Origin: QWQI01 sp964608915
GTDB taxonomy: Bacteria; Planctomycetota; Planctomycetia; Isosphaerales; Isosphaeraceae
Assembly (NCBI GenBank): GCA_964608915.1
Contig: CAZSQA010000018.1
Span: forward strand, 1 to 64,000
Direction: 5' to 3'
Length of the DNA: 64,000 nt
Part shown: positions 26,032-34,267 of the stretch, piece after piece
How the letters are laid out: each line of letters begins with the position of its first letter
Numbering within the stretch: position 1 is the first letter of the stretch
The notes under the pieces: generated by a model
Told to the model about the DNA's origin: nothing
The model's input: the letters and a program-made list of their open reading frames with translations, nothing else
Database searches by the model: none
Program-made: the position numbers and the translations under genes

Positions 26032-27966
26032 TCAACGCCGAACGCCGTTCGTGCCCCCGATGCGCACGCGGCCCAGATCACCGGCCAGGCCTTCGGGTGC
26101 TGATTCGATTGCCCACGCCATCAGGGCAAATCGCACCGGCCCGTGAGCGATTCGCCGAACGCCCAGATCATAGGCCCGCACGGCCAGCCGTTCGAATTCA
26201 CGATCGGCCGCGGCGCGGGCCTTTTCGACGTCGTCCGTCAACACGACCACCACCCTGCCCGGCTCCAGGCCCACCTGCATGCCGCCCAGGGGCTTCGCGC
26301 GGATATCGCCCATGTCCTTCGACAAAATCCGCCCGTAAGCGAATGCGGCGTTCACCATCTCGAACGCCGGGGCCATGGCCGAGTTTTTGTCGTACCAGAA
26401 GCCGACGTCGTTGGCCGGGGCCAGTGCCAGGCAGCGTTCGACAGCCTCCTGCACGGCCGCGGCGGTTTCGGGGCGTGCTCGGGCGTCCAGTTCACGACAG
26501 CGGTCGAGCATGGCGAATTCCACGAGCGCCGGGGTCCGGCCGGCATCCACCCGAAACATCGCCCGCTGCGGCCCCTGCACCCCTCCCAGAATGGCCAGGC
26601 CGGCGAAGACAAGCGCCGGCGCGTTTCGGGCTGATCCGGCCATGATCGCGACGAATCCGCCGACACCGGCCAGAAAGGTCAGGGCGAACACGGCGGTTTC
26701 GTTGGCCTCGCCCGGCGCGATCTCCGGCACCGCCCCTGCCCCGTGCACGGCCGCCAGGCCGGCTGCCAGGAGCACTCCGGCAGGTACATATCGAGCCACA
26801 GCCTGGCCAGAAACCGGCAGATAGCGGTCCAGAAGCCCGGCCGCCAGCAGGATGGCCATGGGCTGATAGAGCACGACCCCGTAAAACCAAAGCCTGCCGA
26901 ACATGTCCAGCTTCAGCGACACGTCCGCCAGCGTGCCGGCCAACAGCGCCGCCGGCACCAGCGTGAGCCAGGCCAGGGTGCGTGCCTCGCCTGCTGTCGT
27001 CGTGCCCGGATTCCTCACCAGATCGACCATCGACACGACGCCGGCGGCCGACACGATCGCGGGCCAGATCAGCCACGATGCCCCAGGCAGCCATTCGGCC
27101 AGGGCGTTTCGCTGATCCTGAATGGCGAAGGTCTCGTCGTTGCGGAATTCACGAATGAAGTGAAGGTTCGGCTGCCAGATGTGTACGTTCGTATGGGCAT
27201 GGAACCAGAAATCGGCCAGAACCAGTGTCACCCCGAAGCCGACGGCCCCGATCGCCGTGACGATCGCCAGCCTTTTCGCGATGGCCCAAGTTCGCCCCCC
27301 GCCCCATGGCAGGCCCGCCAGCACGGCACCGGTCAGAACGGGCACGAACGCCACGAAGGCGAGGTTCGTGAGCACCACGCAGGCCGCGAAAAAGCCGGCA
27401 CATGCCGCAGCGAGATTCCGGCCCTGGCCGGGCGCGATCGCCCGCAGCAGAGCGGCGGCCGTCAGCAGCAGATAGAACTGGCCGAAGCCGTCGGTGTAGT
27501 CGCTGGCCATGCCCTGAAGGAAAAAGAAGTGCGTGCCGGCCAGCACGACGCCCAGGGCCCCGGCCCGCTCGCCGAACATCCGCCGCCCGCAGGCCCGCAC
27601 GGCCCAGAGCGAAACGGCCAGCAGACCGCTGTGCAGGACGAATTCGCCGCCAGCCAGCCCGAAGAAGCGCTGGGCCGCGGCCCCGGGAATGAGAATCGCC
27701 AGCCGGGTGGCCCAGTACGTCCAGGCGAAGTCGCGCAAGTGGGCCGTCAGGTTGCGCTGGAAGCCGTAATAGATCCAGTGATCGTGAAAAACAGGATTGA
27801 CCCGCCAGGTGACATCGACGGCCGAGATCGCCACGAAGGTCACGATGGCCAGCCAGCCGAACGATCGCCAGCCCTGGCCCGAATCCGATTCGCTGGCCCC
27901 GGTTCCGCTGGGCGCGATCGATTCGCTGTCGTTCGCCGAAGCGATTCGAGTCATCCATGCCATCAT
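26032..27966 (-). CDS. Polytopic membrane protein, GT-C-like
   Basis: A 644-residue protein with about ten to twelve hydrophobic spans and a soluble C-terminal domain of ~150 residues. The first periplasmic loop, VDVTWRVNPVFHDHWIYYGF, carries acidic/aromatic residues as in ArnT/PMT-type lipid-linked sugar transferases, and GTHFFFLQGMASDYTDGFGQ lies in a second loop. The C-terminal part (VVVVLTDDVEKARAAADREF) is soluble. Family membership is by layout only; I see no definitive motif. It is the first gene of the minus-strand glycan operon and may transfer a sugar from a polyprenyl carrier outside the membrane. The ATG at 27966 is immediately followed by a second. Confidence 0.62.
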   Translation of the reverse strand: MMAWMTRIASANDSESIAPSGTGASESDSGQGWRSFGWLAIVTFVAISAVDVTWRVNPVFHDHWIYYGFQRNLTAHLRDFAWTYWATRLAILIPGAAAQRFFGLAGGEFVLHSGLLAVSLWAVRACGRRMFGERAGALGVVLAGTHFFFLQGMASDYTDGFGQFYLLLTAAALLRAIAPGQGRNLAAACAGFFAACVVLTNLAFVAFVPVLTGAVLAGLPWGGGRTWAIAKRLAIVTAIGAVGFGVTLVLADFWFHAHTNVHIWQPNLHFIREFRNDETFAIQDQRNALAEWLPGASWLIWPAIVSAAGVVSMVDLVRNPGTTTAGEARTLAWLTLVPAALLAGTLADVSLKLDMFGRLWFYGVVLYQPMAILLAAGLLDRYLPVSGQAVARYVPAGVLLAAGLAAVHGAGAVPEIAPGEANETAVFALTFLAGVGGFVAIMAGSARNAPALVFAGLAILGGVQGPQRAMFRVDAGRTPALVEFAMLDRCRELDARARPETAAAVQEAVERCLALAPANDVGFWYDKNSAMAPAFEMVNAAFAYGRILSKDMGDIRAKPLGGMQVGLEPGRVVVVLTDDVEKARAAADREFERLAVRAYDLGVRRIAHGPVRFALMAWAIESAPEGLAGDLGRVRIGGTNGVRR

Positions 27967-28249
27967 GCTGCCATCCCCGCAACTGAGGTGCGAATCAGCG
28001 AGACCGGGTTACGGAATCGGGACCCAATCCGGAATTTACGCCCATGTTAGAGAACCGGCGGGATTCGTCAACCGGACTCGTGGCCGCTGCTGCCTGTGGA
28101 AGCGGCATCCCGCCGCTTTCGCCGTTTGAGAGAAGACGATCGATGTTGATTAGGCTTTCGCTTGCCTCGTCTCTCTGAAGAGAACCCTGCCCCCCTGCCC
28201 CTAACTGCAGAAATCCACGCCGTAAACTCAGGCAAAATGCACGCCTGGC

Positions 28250-29730
28250 GCTTCGGCGCCGAAAGGCTGCGGCACTGAAGTGCGGACAAGGCAAAAGCAC
28301 CCGTAGCACTTCAGGCCTGAAGCCCTGAAGCGCTACAAGGCCGATTCACCACCCGCCCCCCTGCTCTGCCAGGTCGTATTCCAGCGATTCGGGGCCGTCT
28401 CCCCTGCAGAACCAGATCGCCAGAGTACCATAGGCCTTTCGTTCCGAAGGGGCTGAAACACCTTCAGGTATTGAAGAACTCCAGCCCTGCCTGCCTTGAA
28501 GAACTTGAGCCCTAAAGTGCCATAGATCCTTAAGAACTAAAGGACTAAAGAGTTATATCGCTACATCGCTTCAGCCCTTTTTCACCACGGTACATAAGAG
28601 CGAAAACCCTGAAGCCTCAGAGTACGTTAAGCCTGAAACTCTTCGGGGCCCCGGGGCAAAAGAACTTCAAGTCTATCGAACTGTAGCCCTGTAGCATCCT
28701 GAAGGCTTCAGCCCTATAGCCCCAAAGTGTCATAGTGCCGCGAGTCCTCCGTCGCCTCTTACGACGGCCATGTCATCGGGGTTCCAAGACTTGAGCCTTC
28801 CAGCCCTTTCGGACCGAAGCACCGAAGTGCCTCCAGAACTTCAGTCCTGAAACCCTGCGGCGTCGAAATTCTTCGGTGCTGGAGGGTTTCAGCCCTGCAG
28901 GTCTTCAGTGATATCGCCCCTTCAGAACTTCAGGGCTTTGGGATTTATGCCCTGCGACACTTCAGGCCTGAAGCCCCGAAGTCGGCCGTTCGACGCGATC
29001 GGCTCGAAGAGCGGCGTTCGCAGCCTGGCCGTGCCATTGCCGCAAGCCTGCGAAGAGGCTATCGAATCGACGGATTCCCTTCGGCCCTTCAGGGTCGTAG
29101 CCTTTCGAGGCCAAAACACTTTGGTCCTGAAGTTCGACAGATCCAAAAGCCTTCGGCACCGAAGCACTAAAATGACAAAAGACCTTCAGGGTGAAAAGCC
29201 TGTGGGGCTTTGACATCGCCAGCACTTCGGCTCTTAGGTGCTTTAGCACTTTCGGGCGGAAGAACTTCGGCCTGAAAGCTCTTTAGCCCCATAGTGTCTC
29301 GAACCGGCGGCCGATTCGCCAGGCCGCTCGAAAGCCGCGAAATCCGTGGGCCAATGCTGCCGCACTCATGCCGTAACTCGGCCCGGCTGCATCCATCGGA
29401 CCGTGGCGCTACAGGACCGAAAGACCCCAGGCTTTGCGGAACTTCGGCCCTGAAGGGATTCAGGCCCTTAAGTACTTCAGTCTCTTCGGCCCTGCAAGAC
29501 TTTTTACCCCGAAAGCCTGGAGGGCTACAGGCACCGAAGCCCCAAAGCACTGATAGAACTTCGAACCCGAAGTGATTCGGCATCCGAAGGACTTCGATAC
29601 CGAAAGACTTTCGCGCTGCAGGTCTTCGGGACCGAAGGAATTTATCCCTGCAGAACTTCGTCGCCAAAATGCTCAGGGGCTTGAGTCTTCCAGGTTCGAA
29701 GCTCTGAGGGTTCGAGGGGCTCTGGAACTG
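28250..29730. repeat. Array of degenerate CTTCRG..CYGAAG quasi-palindromes
   Basis: About 1.5 kb without a credible gene, filled with words such as AGAACTTC, CTTCAGG, CCTGAAG, ACCGAAG and CAGCCCT. Clear palindromic sites include CTTCAGGCCTGAAG, perfect, at 28309-28322 and again at 28960-28973 (19 identical bases with flanks). Others are TTCGGCGCCGAA at 28252-28263, CTTCGGCACCGAAG at 29151-29164, CTTCGGCCCTGAAG at 29442-29455, ACTTCGAACCCGAAGT at 29558-29573 and CTTCGGGACCGAAG at 29624-29637. Spacing is irregular and units are diverged, so it is not a simple tandem repeat. It ends ~150 bases before parA. A further inverted repeat, ACAGTCC/GGACTGT, lies at 29763-29796. Confidence 0.8.
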
Positions 29731-29878
29731 AAGCGATAAGGTGTCGATGATGCGTCGGGTCCACAGTCCGCAGGTTCTGGGGGCTTTGGGGACTGTAATC
29801 CGTTGGTGCTTTCGATGCGGCGGGGCTGAAGTTTGGCGGTCCTGTTGCCGATGTAGAGTGATAAGGAGGGTTTCCGAC

Positions 29879-30703
29879 ATGAAGTCGATCGCCTTGATGA
29901 GCGAGAAGGGCGGGACGGGCAAGACGACGACGCTTTTGAACGTGGCGGCCGGGCTGGCACGTTCGGGGCGTAAGGTCTTGGTCGTCGACGCCGACCCTCA
30001 AGCCAACGCCACGATGGTGTTGACGGCCGGGCAGGGGCCTGGCGAAGGAGCGACTCTTGCGGAGGTGATGGCCGGCACGTCCAGAGCGGACGATGCGCTG
30101 GTCGTGACCGCGTGGGAGGGAGTCGAGCTGTTGCCGGCGAGTCCGAACCTGGCTGAAGTGAATCTCAGCCTGGCCAACGAACTGGGTCGGGAACGTCGAT
30201 TGCGGAAGGCCATGGAGCCCCTCAAAAGCGATTATGATATCGCCCTGGTGGACACCGGCCCGGCGCGCAGCCTGCTGAACGTCAATGTCCTGAACTGGGT
30301 CGATCAGGTCGTCGTACCGATCAGTCCCGGTCTCTTTTCGCTGGCCGGCTTGGGTCAGTTACAGACAGCCATCGACGAAGTCCGGACATATCTGGACAAC
30401 CAGAACTTGTCCCTTCGCGGGCTGGTTCTGACGATGTGCGAACGGACGGCCGTTTCGATGGACGTGGAGCGTCAGCTTCGCGCGATGTACGAAGACCTGG
30501 TCTTCGGAACCACGATTCCGCGTTCGGTGCGCGTGGAAGAATCCCACTCACGTTTTCAATCCGTGTTCGAACATTCGCCGCAGTCGTCGGCCGCCAAGGC
30601 CTACGCGGCGCTCGTGGAGGAGATCCTGCCTTATGTCGAACGAAAAACGAACAGGCCTGGGAAGCGTTCCGGCGGGACTTCTGCGACCCACGACGCGGCC
30701 TGA
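29879..30703 (+). CDS. ParA-family partition ATPase
   Basis: A 274-residue protein from ATG 29879, with AAGGAGGG ahead of it. The deviant Walker A motif is K10-G-G-T-G-K15-T, with the signature Lys; strand A' is VLVVDADPQANAT, and YDIALVDTGPARSLL supplies the Walker B Asp. It has no N-terminal helix-turn-helix extension, as in small type Ib or chromosomal ParA/Soj proteins. Such ATPases move or space DNA or protein cargo over the nucleoid. It overlaps the next gene by 71 bases, so they form one operon. The ~1.5-kb quasi-palindrome array lies directly upstream, where type Ib partition loci carry their centromere and operator. Confidence 0.92.
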   Translation: MKSIALMSEKGGTGKTTTLLNVAAGLARSGRKVLVVDADPQANATMVLTAGQGPGEGATLAEVMAGTSRADDALVVTAWEGVELLPASPNLAEVNLSLANELGRERRLRKAMEPLKSDYDIALVDTGPARSLLNVNVLNWVDQVVVPISPGLFSLAGLGQLQTAIDEVRTYLDNQNLSLRGLVLTMCERTAVSMDVERQLRAMYEDLVFGTTIPRSVRVEESHSRFQSVFEHSPQSSAAKAYAALVEEILPYVERKTNRPGKRSGGTSATHDAA

Positions 30704-31055
30704 CGCGAAAGCCAGGGAGCGTGAGAAGGAAGAGCCGGAAGTCGTCGTCGAAGAGACGCCCGAACCGGTCGCCGAAGTCGCTCCCGAACCCGAAGTCAAA
30801 GAGCCCGCCGCCGCGCCTGCGGCAGCCGCTCCGAAAGAGACGAAGTCATCGACGCCGCGCGTCAGCCGCAAGCGCAAAAGCGCGGCCGAGAGCGAACGCG
30901 TCGTCCCCTGGAAAATCTATCTGCCCGAATCGATCCATTTCCGGCTGAGGCAACTGGCCTATGAACGGGGCCTGAAACTCTCCGAAGCCGCCGCCGAAGT
31001 GCTCGACCGTGGCCTGCCGTTTTACGAAATCGTGCGCAAGGATCGCGCCGGCTGA
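30633..31055 (+). CDS. Ribbon-helix-helix protein, probable ParA partner
   Basis: A 140-residue protein starting inside parA, with GGAGGAGA before the ATG. Residues ~30-68 are Glu/Pro/Val then Ala rich and probably disordered. A basic patch (PRVSRKRKSAAESER) precedes the C-terminal domain, VVPWKIYLPESIHFRLRQLA followed by YERGLKLSEAAAEVLDRGLP. That domain has the strand-helix-helix pattern of RHH DNA-binding proteins (CopG, ParG, Omega). In type Ib partition loci a small RHH protein with a flexible N-terminus stimulates ParA and binds the upstream centromere. The flexible-tail/RHH layout here is longer than ParG but similar. The partner role is inference from position. Confidence 0.75.
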   Translation: MSNEKRTGLGSVPAGLLRPTTRPDAKAREREKEEPEVVVEETPEPVAEVAPEPEVKEPAAAPAAAAPKETKSSTPRVSRKRKSAAESERVVPWKIYLPESIHFRLRQLAYERGLKLSEAAAEVLDRGLPFYEIVRKDRAG

Positions 31056-31101
31056 TCGGCGAAGTGCCCCCGGATTTCTCTCGCCGAAATCGACGAACTC
31101 G

Positions 31102-31132
31102 AAGCGGGCCGATCCGCCAAGGCCCGTTTTTT
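31102..31132 (+). terminator. Intrinsic terminator after the parA/RHH operon
   Basis: CGGGCC at 31105-31110 pairs with GGCCCG at 31121-31126 across a 10-base loop; a G-T and two A-T pairs extend the stem, and six T residues follow. It is 47 bases after the stop of the RHH gene. Confidence 0.8.
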
Positions 31133-31178
31133 CGTGCGCGGATTTCGAGTGATTTCGGATATCGGGCAGGGGGGGGAA

Positions 31179-31409
31179 TCAGGGGTTTGGCGCTAAGCCA
31201 TTCGCCCCTTCGACGATTTCGATCACTCGGAGAATTCGCTCGGAAGCGCGATTTCCATAGTTGATCCTTCGCAGGATTTCGACCTGGGCCAGCCTTTCGG
31301 CAGGGGTCCGGGAGTGCCAATAACGCCGGACTTCGTCGTCGTCGAATCGTTCGCTGACCGTGAAAGCCGACCGGTCGAGCTTCTGGCCGGGATTGGCGTC
31401 TTCCGTCAT
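31179..31409 (-). CDS. Small conserved hypothetical protein
   Basis: About 76 residues from ATG 31409 (MTEDANPGQKLDRSAFTVSE); an ATG at 31505 adds a poorly structured extension. The core DDEVRRYWHSRTPAERLAQV followed by EILRRINYGNRASERILRVI matches a widespread small-protein pattern, YWxSRTPxERLxxxExLRxxxYG, that I recall from many bacteria near nucleotidyltransferase-like genes of toxin-antitoxin type. No such partner is here. It is the last gene after the antitoxin-like gene on the same strand. Function unknown. Confidence 0.65.
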   Translation of the reverse strand: MTEDANPGQKLDRSAFTVSERFDDDEVRRYWHSRTPAERLAQVEILRRINYGNRASERILRVIEIVEGANGLAPNP

Positions 31410-31531
31410 TTTCGAAAGGCTCCCTTCATCACTCAGCGCATGGCCTGACTCGTCGCGATCATCACCCCGATCCGCCAGTCGGGCAGAGCAGGGTGTGGCT
31501 ATCATACGTCATCGGGATGAAAACGAAACCT

Positions 31532-31765
31532 CTATCGCCGCCTGCACGCTCGCAGATCGGCCTTGAGATTCTCAAGAGACATCGATTCCTCAGCAGCCTG
31601 ATTCGTCTCGCGAACCCGCCGCTCGATCTCAACCGCCCACGATGCCTGGATATCGCTGTCCGTCGGGGCGTCGTGCGTTTCGATCAGATCACGAATCAGC
31701 CGGTCCTTTTCGTCTCGGCTCGGTGCCCGAATACGGGCCTCAGTTTCGTCTAGCTCGATGGACAT
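31532..31765 (-). CDS. Addiction-module component-like antitoxin, orphan
   Basis: 77 residues from ATG 31765 (a GTG at 31774 is also in frame). The pattern SRDEKDRLIRDLIE, then ASWAVEIERRVRE and a final MSLENLKADLRA, fits the putative addiction-module component family (TIGR02574-like), small proteins normally paired with a RelE/ParE toxin encoded just downstream. The downstream gene here is instead the 31179-31409 hypothetical, which does not look like a ParE toxin. It may therefore be a solitary antitoxin or part of a different pair. Confidence 0.65.
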   Translation of the reverse strand: MSIELDETEARIRAPSRDEKDRLIRDLIETHDAPTDSDIQASWAVEIERRVRETNQAAEESMSLENLKADLRACRRR

Positions 31766-31810
31766 GATCGCCACGGTGTCATCGACGTGGCCGAAACTGG
31801 ATCCTGGCCG

Positions 31811-32905
31811 TTATTTCCAGCCGCGCGATGTCGCGGATGATTCCAACCGCAAAAAGGCTTCCCTGGCCTTCCCGTCATGCGTTCGGAGCCCGAGAGTCGA
31901 CAAAAACGAAGCGAATGCCGGAGCCTGCACGGAATAGTATTTCGTCATGGCAGCCACGTCGGCCCTGGACATGTCGCAAAGCCAGACGAAGTTGACCATC
32001 CGCAGCGATTCGCTGTGTCTGTCCCATGCCGTGAAGATTTCCTCGACGAACTCGGCCTGCTGACGCTCCGAACTTGCGTTTTCGATCCCGCATGGGTATC
32101 CGGTTTCCAGGAGCAACACGGGTTTGCCCCCGGCGATCTTGACCAGACGATCGATTTCTTCGCCGACGACCGACGGCTGGCGAACGGTAAAATCGGGATT
32201 GAGCGGATAGTAAGTGACCATCACCGCATCCGTTCGCTGGTTCAGGGCTTCAAGCTCACGTTTACGATCCTTCACGATCGAGGCCCATGTCGCCTTGACG
32301 CCGATCGGAATGCCGGGACGCGTTTTTCGGATGTGTTCCGAAACGGCATCGACGAATCCGGAATATCGCTCCCAACTCTTCGGATCACCAGCCAGCCAGC
32401 CGTCGACTTCGTTACCGAGGGAAACGGCGATGACCTTCAAGTCCGGCAGGGCTTCGAAAACGAAATCGACGAACCCGATGAAGCTCCGGATGACCTCAGG
32501 GCTGTCGAGCGGTTTGCCCTGCAAGTGTTTGGGAACACGCAGGGCCGTCGTATCGATCGGATTGATCGAAAGCACGATCGACGTGTCGTTCGCCGCGTAG
32601 AACGCATTGGCGATCTTGAGAAACGGGCTCCTGAACTTTCCCGGAGAGACTTCGACTTCGTCCCATTGCTGCGCCAGTTCGACGAACTGGATCCCAACGG
32701 ATTTCGCGTGACCGAAGGCGGCCTCGTAACCGATGGAACCTTCCGTCACACCACAGCCGAGAAGTCGTTGACCACGGGGTTTCATGTCTCGGACCTTCGG
32801 ATCGCCGTTCTCCCGCGACTCAGGACGCACCGGTGCCCGGTCACAGCCCGGCGACGAAACAAGTGCGATGAGCAGCAGGAATCGAATGGACACGATCTCG
32901 CGCAT
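31811..32905 (-). CDS. Lipoprotein with TIM-barrel glycosidase-like domain
   Basis: A 364-residue protein. The N-terminus FLLLIALVSSPGC is a lipoprotein signal with the lipobox ending at Cys21. The body reads like a GH-A clan barrel: GIQFVELAQQWDEVEVSPGK (first strand), DTSIVLSINPID, LKVIAVSLGNEVDGWLAGD with an N-E pair where the family's acid/base Glu sits, DAVMVTYYPLNPDF, and KPVLLLETGYPCGIENASSE with a second Glu at the nucleophile position. The GNE and LETGYP motifs strongly suggest a glycoside hydrolase (GH53-like or related). It would be anchored at an outer or cytoplasmic membrane and act on glycans. Start: ATG 32905, or a GTG a few codons inside. Confidence 0.78.
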   Translation of the reverse strand: MREIVSIRFLLLIALVSSPGCDRAPVRPESRENGDPKVRDMKPRGQRLLGCGVTEGSIGYEAAFGHAKSVGIQFVELAQQWDEVEVSPGKFRSPFLKIANAFYAANDTSIVLSINPIDTTALRVPKHLQGKPLDSPEVIRSFIGFVDFVFEALPDLKVIAVSLGNEVDGWLAGDPKSWERYSGFVDAVSEHIRKTRPGIPIGVKATWASIVKDRKRELEALNQRTDAVMVTYYPLNPDFTVRQPSVVGEEIDRLVKIAGGKPVLLLETGYPCGIENASSERQQAEFVEEIFTAWDRHSESLRMVNFVWLCDMSRADVAAMTKYYSVQAPAFASFLSTLGLRTHDGKAREAFLRLESSATSRGWK

Positions 32906-33123
32906 TCCTCTCGTGGCGTTCGGCCAGAAATTGAGGCCCGCCCTGAATTTTCACCCGTAAGCCCGATGCGAGAGCGCTTGAGGGTTCGCCCGCGGGCCTC
33001 CCGATTCGAAACCGATATGCGGAACGAACATCAGGGTATCGTCTTTTCGTTCCGCCTCAAAGGACCCGGCCGGGCGGCTCGATTCGAGCGAACGAACTCG
33101 CCGTCGTGTGATCCGTCACTCAT

Positions 33124-33687
33124 TCACTTCACGGCATCCAGCTGCCGCAGTACGTTCGCGGCTTTCGTTCGCCCGCCGTGCGACTTGCTGACAAGCGCAT
33201 AGCGGATCGTGCCTGATTTGTCGATCACGAGCGTCGTCGGATACGCCGTTTCGCCTTCGGCGTTCCAGCGCAGGCCATAGTTTTCGGTGAAGGCGAAGTC
33301 GGGGTCGATCAGCAGCGTGAAATTCGCCGGCAGGGCGAGACCGCCCACGAATTCGCCGGCGTATTTCTTCAGGTTCGCGGCGGGGCCGGGATAGATCATC
33401 ACGACCGAAGCGCCGCGATCGGCGAACGCCTTCGCCTGCGCGGTGAAATCCCGCACCTGGGCCGTGCATAACGGGCACTGATAACCCGGATAGCCTCGCA
33501 GGACCAGCAGCACGACAGGCCCCGATTTCGTGAACGACTCCAGGCTCACGGCCTTGCCGGCGAGCGTTTCCAGCGTGAATGGCCTGGCCTTTTCGCCTAT
33601 TTCTGGCGGTGAAGCCGCCGCCGATGGCACGAATGTGGCGGCAAGCGTCAGAAAGCAGGCGAATGTCAGACTGCGGCGTGTCGTCAT
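33124..33687 (-). CDS. Peroxiredoxin/thioredoxin-like (AhpC-TSA) exported protein
   Basis: About 187 residues from ATG 33687 (MTTRRSLTFACFLTLAATFV), with a signal peptide ending near SAAAS. The fold starts IGEKARPFTLETLAGKAVSL and the redox site is YPGYQCPLCTAQVRDFTAQA, with a C-P-L-C pair where peroxiredoxins have their peroxidatic Cys. FTLLIDPDFAFTENYGLRWN and TTLVIDKSGTIRYALVSKSH are the usual following strands. It would reduce peroxides or act as a thiol-disulphide enzyme outside the cytoplasm. An ATG at 33702 is possible. The same frame remains open for 167 codons upstream, into the broken zinc-ribbon gene. Confidence 0.86.
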   Translation of the reverse strand: MTTRRSLTFACFLTLAATFVPSAAASPPEIGEKARPFTLETLAGKAVSLESFTKSGPVVLLVLRGYPGYQCPLCTAQVRDFTAQAKAFADRGASVVMIYPGPAANLKKYAGEFVGGLALPANFTLLIDPDFAFTENYGLRWNAEGETAYPTTLVIDKSGTIRYALVSKSHGGRTKAANVLRQLDAVK

Positions 33688-33951
33688 GGATGGCCTCGTC
33701 ATGGGTTGCGGCGCGTTCGATCCGGGCGGAATCAGTCGGCGCTGGTTCTCGCGCCGCGTTCTCTCCATCTGACGTTCAGGGCCGGATCCCGATTCGATCG
33801 CTCGGCGGATTTCGATCGAAATGGGGCAGGGGGCACAATCGCCCGACGTTCGTGTCACGGCCGCCGCGAGCTTCGCTTTACGACCGGCCGTCGCGCCGCC
33901 GGAATTCCGGAGCCCGGATCTCGGCAACGCGCCATAATGGCGCAGACAGGC

Positions 33952-34267
33952 CCGCCGCGGGCGATCGAACCAGGTGCTGAGCCGTTCGCCGGTCTCGACC
34001 CACTCGAGTTCCGAATGACGGACGTAGTCGCCGCATCCGCAGCAGAACGTTTCGCTCGAATACAGGAACGGATTGACCAGATAGCTCCTCACGATTTCCT
34101 CCGGCATGCCGGTCACCCTGCCGCAGAGATCGTGCCGATCGCTCGTCGGAAACTCATCGAGCGGGCCATCGTAACGCTCGCCAGGCCGCATCGTGCCGTT
34201 CGATGTGCGAATCGTAAAACCACCGCCAAAAGTGACGATGACAGAACGGGCAAAGCACGCTGAACAT
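33952..34267 (-). pseudogene. Zinc-ribbon protein split by a frameshift
   Basis: From ATG 34267 the frame reads MFSVLCPFCHRHFWRWFYDS, then HIERHDAA, a C2H2-like metal site, and soon ends. A second frame, from 34191, continues with MRPGERYDGPLDEFPTSDRH, GMPEEIVRSYLVNPFLYSSE and FCCGCGDYVRHSELEWVETG. I recall planctomycete proteins of about 110 residues with these two parts in one frame, the N-terminal CxxC...HxxxH then the PEEIIRSYLxxPFLY-CCGCG part. The two halves overlap around GATGCGGCCTGG, so a one-base indel is the simplest reading; two overlapping genes are less likely. The second frame has no stop before the peroxiredoxin. Confidence 0.6.

Noticed and set aside
26743..28050. 435-codon plus-strand frame
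   Set aside because: Antisense to the polytopic membrane protein; the Gly/Arg/His-rich product is typical of a codon-complement shadow.
28250..29730. CRISPR array or tandem-repeat locus
   Set aside because: Repeat units are short, diverged and irregularly spaced, with no constant repeat-spacer alternation and no cas genes nearby.
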